Source: Acidobacteriota bacterium (lineage in GTDB: Bacteria > Acidobacteriota > Terriglobia > Terriglobales > Acidobacteriaceae). From it: a stretch of DNA of 64,000 nucleotides. Within the stretch, counting starts at the first letter, position 1. The number at the start of each line of letters is the position of its first letter. This document shows positions 63,258-64,000 of the stretch, in pieces. The stretch lies in the NCBI GenBank assembly GCA_013289875.1, contig JABCZC010000001.1:54108-118107 (forward strand), in the 5' to 3' direction. The notes beneath the pieces are model-generated. The model made no database searches. It had not been told where the DNA came from and saw only the letters and a list, made by a program, of their open reading frames with translations. Made by a program: the position numbers and the translations under genes.

Positions 63258-64000
63258 ATGCAGCCTCGGATGATGCGCGGCCTACTCTGTGCACTTTTCA
63301 GCCTTGCGGTTGCCCGCGCCCAGACGGCAACGCCAGCACCTGAAGCCACGGGCAACGTAGCTCAAAGCGTCTTTGGAAGCATTTCTGGGCACGTCTACTG
63401 CGCCGACATAAACGCGCCTGCGCGTTTCGCCACTGTTACTCTGCTGCCCGCTCCGGAGAAAGCTGAAGGGCCGCTCGGAAAAGCGAAAGCTCCGACTGCT
63501 CAATCTGTTCCTCCAGCCGTGCGAACAGGGCTCGATGGCAGTTTTCATTTTTCTGTCGTCAGGCCCGGGACGTACTTTCTCGTTGCCGATTATCCCGGGT
63601 ACGTTTCACCGATTGCAAAGCTGTCTGCTGACGAACTCAAGAGCAAAGAGCCGTCTGACATCGAAAAGGTCGAGAAGCTGCTCGTGAAGGTCACTGTTGC
63701 CGCCAACAAGGACTCGGGCAGCGAAATTGAACTCGAACGCGGGGCCGCAATCGCGGGCACCGTGCGGTATGACGACGGTAGTCCCGCCAGCGAAATTCAA
63801 ATCGCCGTCCTGCGACTGGGGGATGACGGGAAGGCTTCAACGGTTTCCGTCAATCTCAACGCTCAGGGCCGCAGCCACTTCGACCTGCGCAATCCGGGGC
63901 TTGAGACCAATGATCTCGGACACTACCGTGTCTCCGGACTGCCCGCGGGAAAGTACATAGTAATGACGACCCTGCCAACCACTACCAACAGTTTTCAAGG
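63258..64000 (+). CDS. secreted protein with carboxypeptidase-regulatory-like domain, partial
   Basis: An open frame from ATG 63258 that reaches the window end without a stop (247 complete codons). It has a signal peptide (MMRGLLCALFSLAVARAQ) and beta-sandwich segments of the carboxypeptidase-regulatory type: SISGHVYCADINAPARFATVTLLP, GSFHFSVVRPGTYFLVADYPGY, GAAIAGTVRYDDGSPASE and HYRVSGLPAGKYIV. Such domains are abundant in acidobacterial surface proteins. The C-terminus is missing. Confidence 0.75.
   Translation, partial: MQPRMMRGLLCALFSLAVARAQTATPAPEATGNVAQSVFGSISGHVYCADINAPARFATVTLLPAPEKAEGPLGKAKAPTAQSVPPAVRTGLDGSFHFSVVRPGTYFLVADYPGYVSPIAKLSADELKSKEPSDIEKVEKLLVKVTVAANKDSGSEIELERGAAIAGTVRYDDGSPASEIQIAVLRLGDDGKASTVSVNLNAQGRSHFDLRNPGLETNDLGHYRVSGLPAGKYIVMTTLPTTTNSFQ

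Noticed and set aside
1..64000. tRNA, rRNA, CRISPR array, insertion sequence or integrase
   Set aside because: No cloverleaf with a T-arm consensus, regular repeat-spacer array or transposase motif was found.

Overview
The window looks like chromosomal DNA of an Acidobacteriota member, probably class Terriglobia. The evidence is a high-GC, densely packed genome with a very large PadR-coupled permease of the acidobacterial ADOP type, an Oar-like TonB receptor with an N-terminal carboxypeptidase-regulatory domain, an exported protein carrying an acidobacterial-style DLPDAPS segment, and 'CPERSRR'-type extragenic repeats. No rRNA, tRNA, CRISPR array or insertion sequence was seen.

Layout. 1-6.4 kb: a compact, mostly overlapping his operon (hisI-G-D-C-B-H-F-A) behind a leader peptide with seven consecutive His codons and an attenuator hairpin. 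6.4-16 kb: an aminotransferase, a 2-hydroxyacid dehydrogenase, a PF10136-type membrane protein, purMN and a CocE-type hydrolase. 16-28 kb: PadR/ADOP pair, MgtC-like, DUF2252-like, HtrA-like protease, coaE, a short Trm112-like gene, an ArsB-like transporter and an amidohydrolase. 28.2-38.6 kb: a sulfur block, with cysD-cysN-cysH-TSUP exporter on the minus strand and a TonB receptor plus class III aminotransferase on the plus strand. 39.4-43 kb: an accessory region with a two-copy intergenic element, a lower-GC two-gene cassette with a nuclease-like protein, and a palindromic repeat array. 43-64 kb: purA, an M48 protease, HIT proteins, a beta-helix protein, a TIR-TPR protein, a GT39-like enzyme, metK, rmuC, acpP-fabF, a second PadR operon, and a gene cut by the window end.

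The most interesting signal is a set of three transcription-attenuation leaders with one architecture. Each has a TTGAC-type -35 box 37-39 nt before a leader ATG, so the leader mRNA would be leaderless or nearly so. Each leader peptide is rich in one amino acid, and each is followed by an intrinsic terminator whose left arm is complementary to a segment late in the leader ORF. One is the His leader. The other two are cysteine-rich: one of 29 residues with 8 Cys before cysD, one of 24 residues with 4 Cys before the TonB receptor. Together they suggest a cysteine-responsive attenuation regulon covering sulfate assimilation and an outer-membrane uptake system.

Two further candidates deserve attention: a roughly 220-260 nt intergenic element present twice (near 21.8-22.0 kb and 39.5-39.7 kb) with a C-tract, an identical 18-nt block and a terminator-like 3' end; and the low-GC two-gene cassette at 40.1-42.2 kb. 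All functions are read from sequence motifs by eye; no database search was run.
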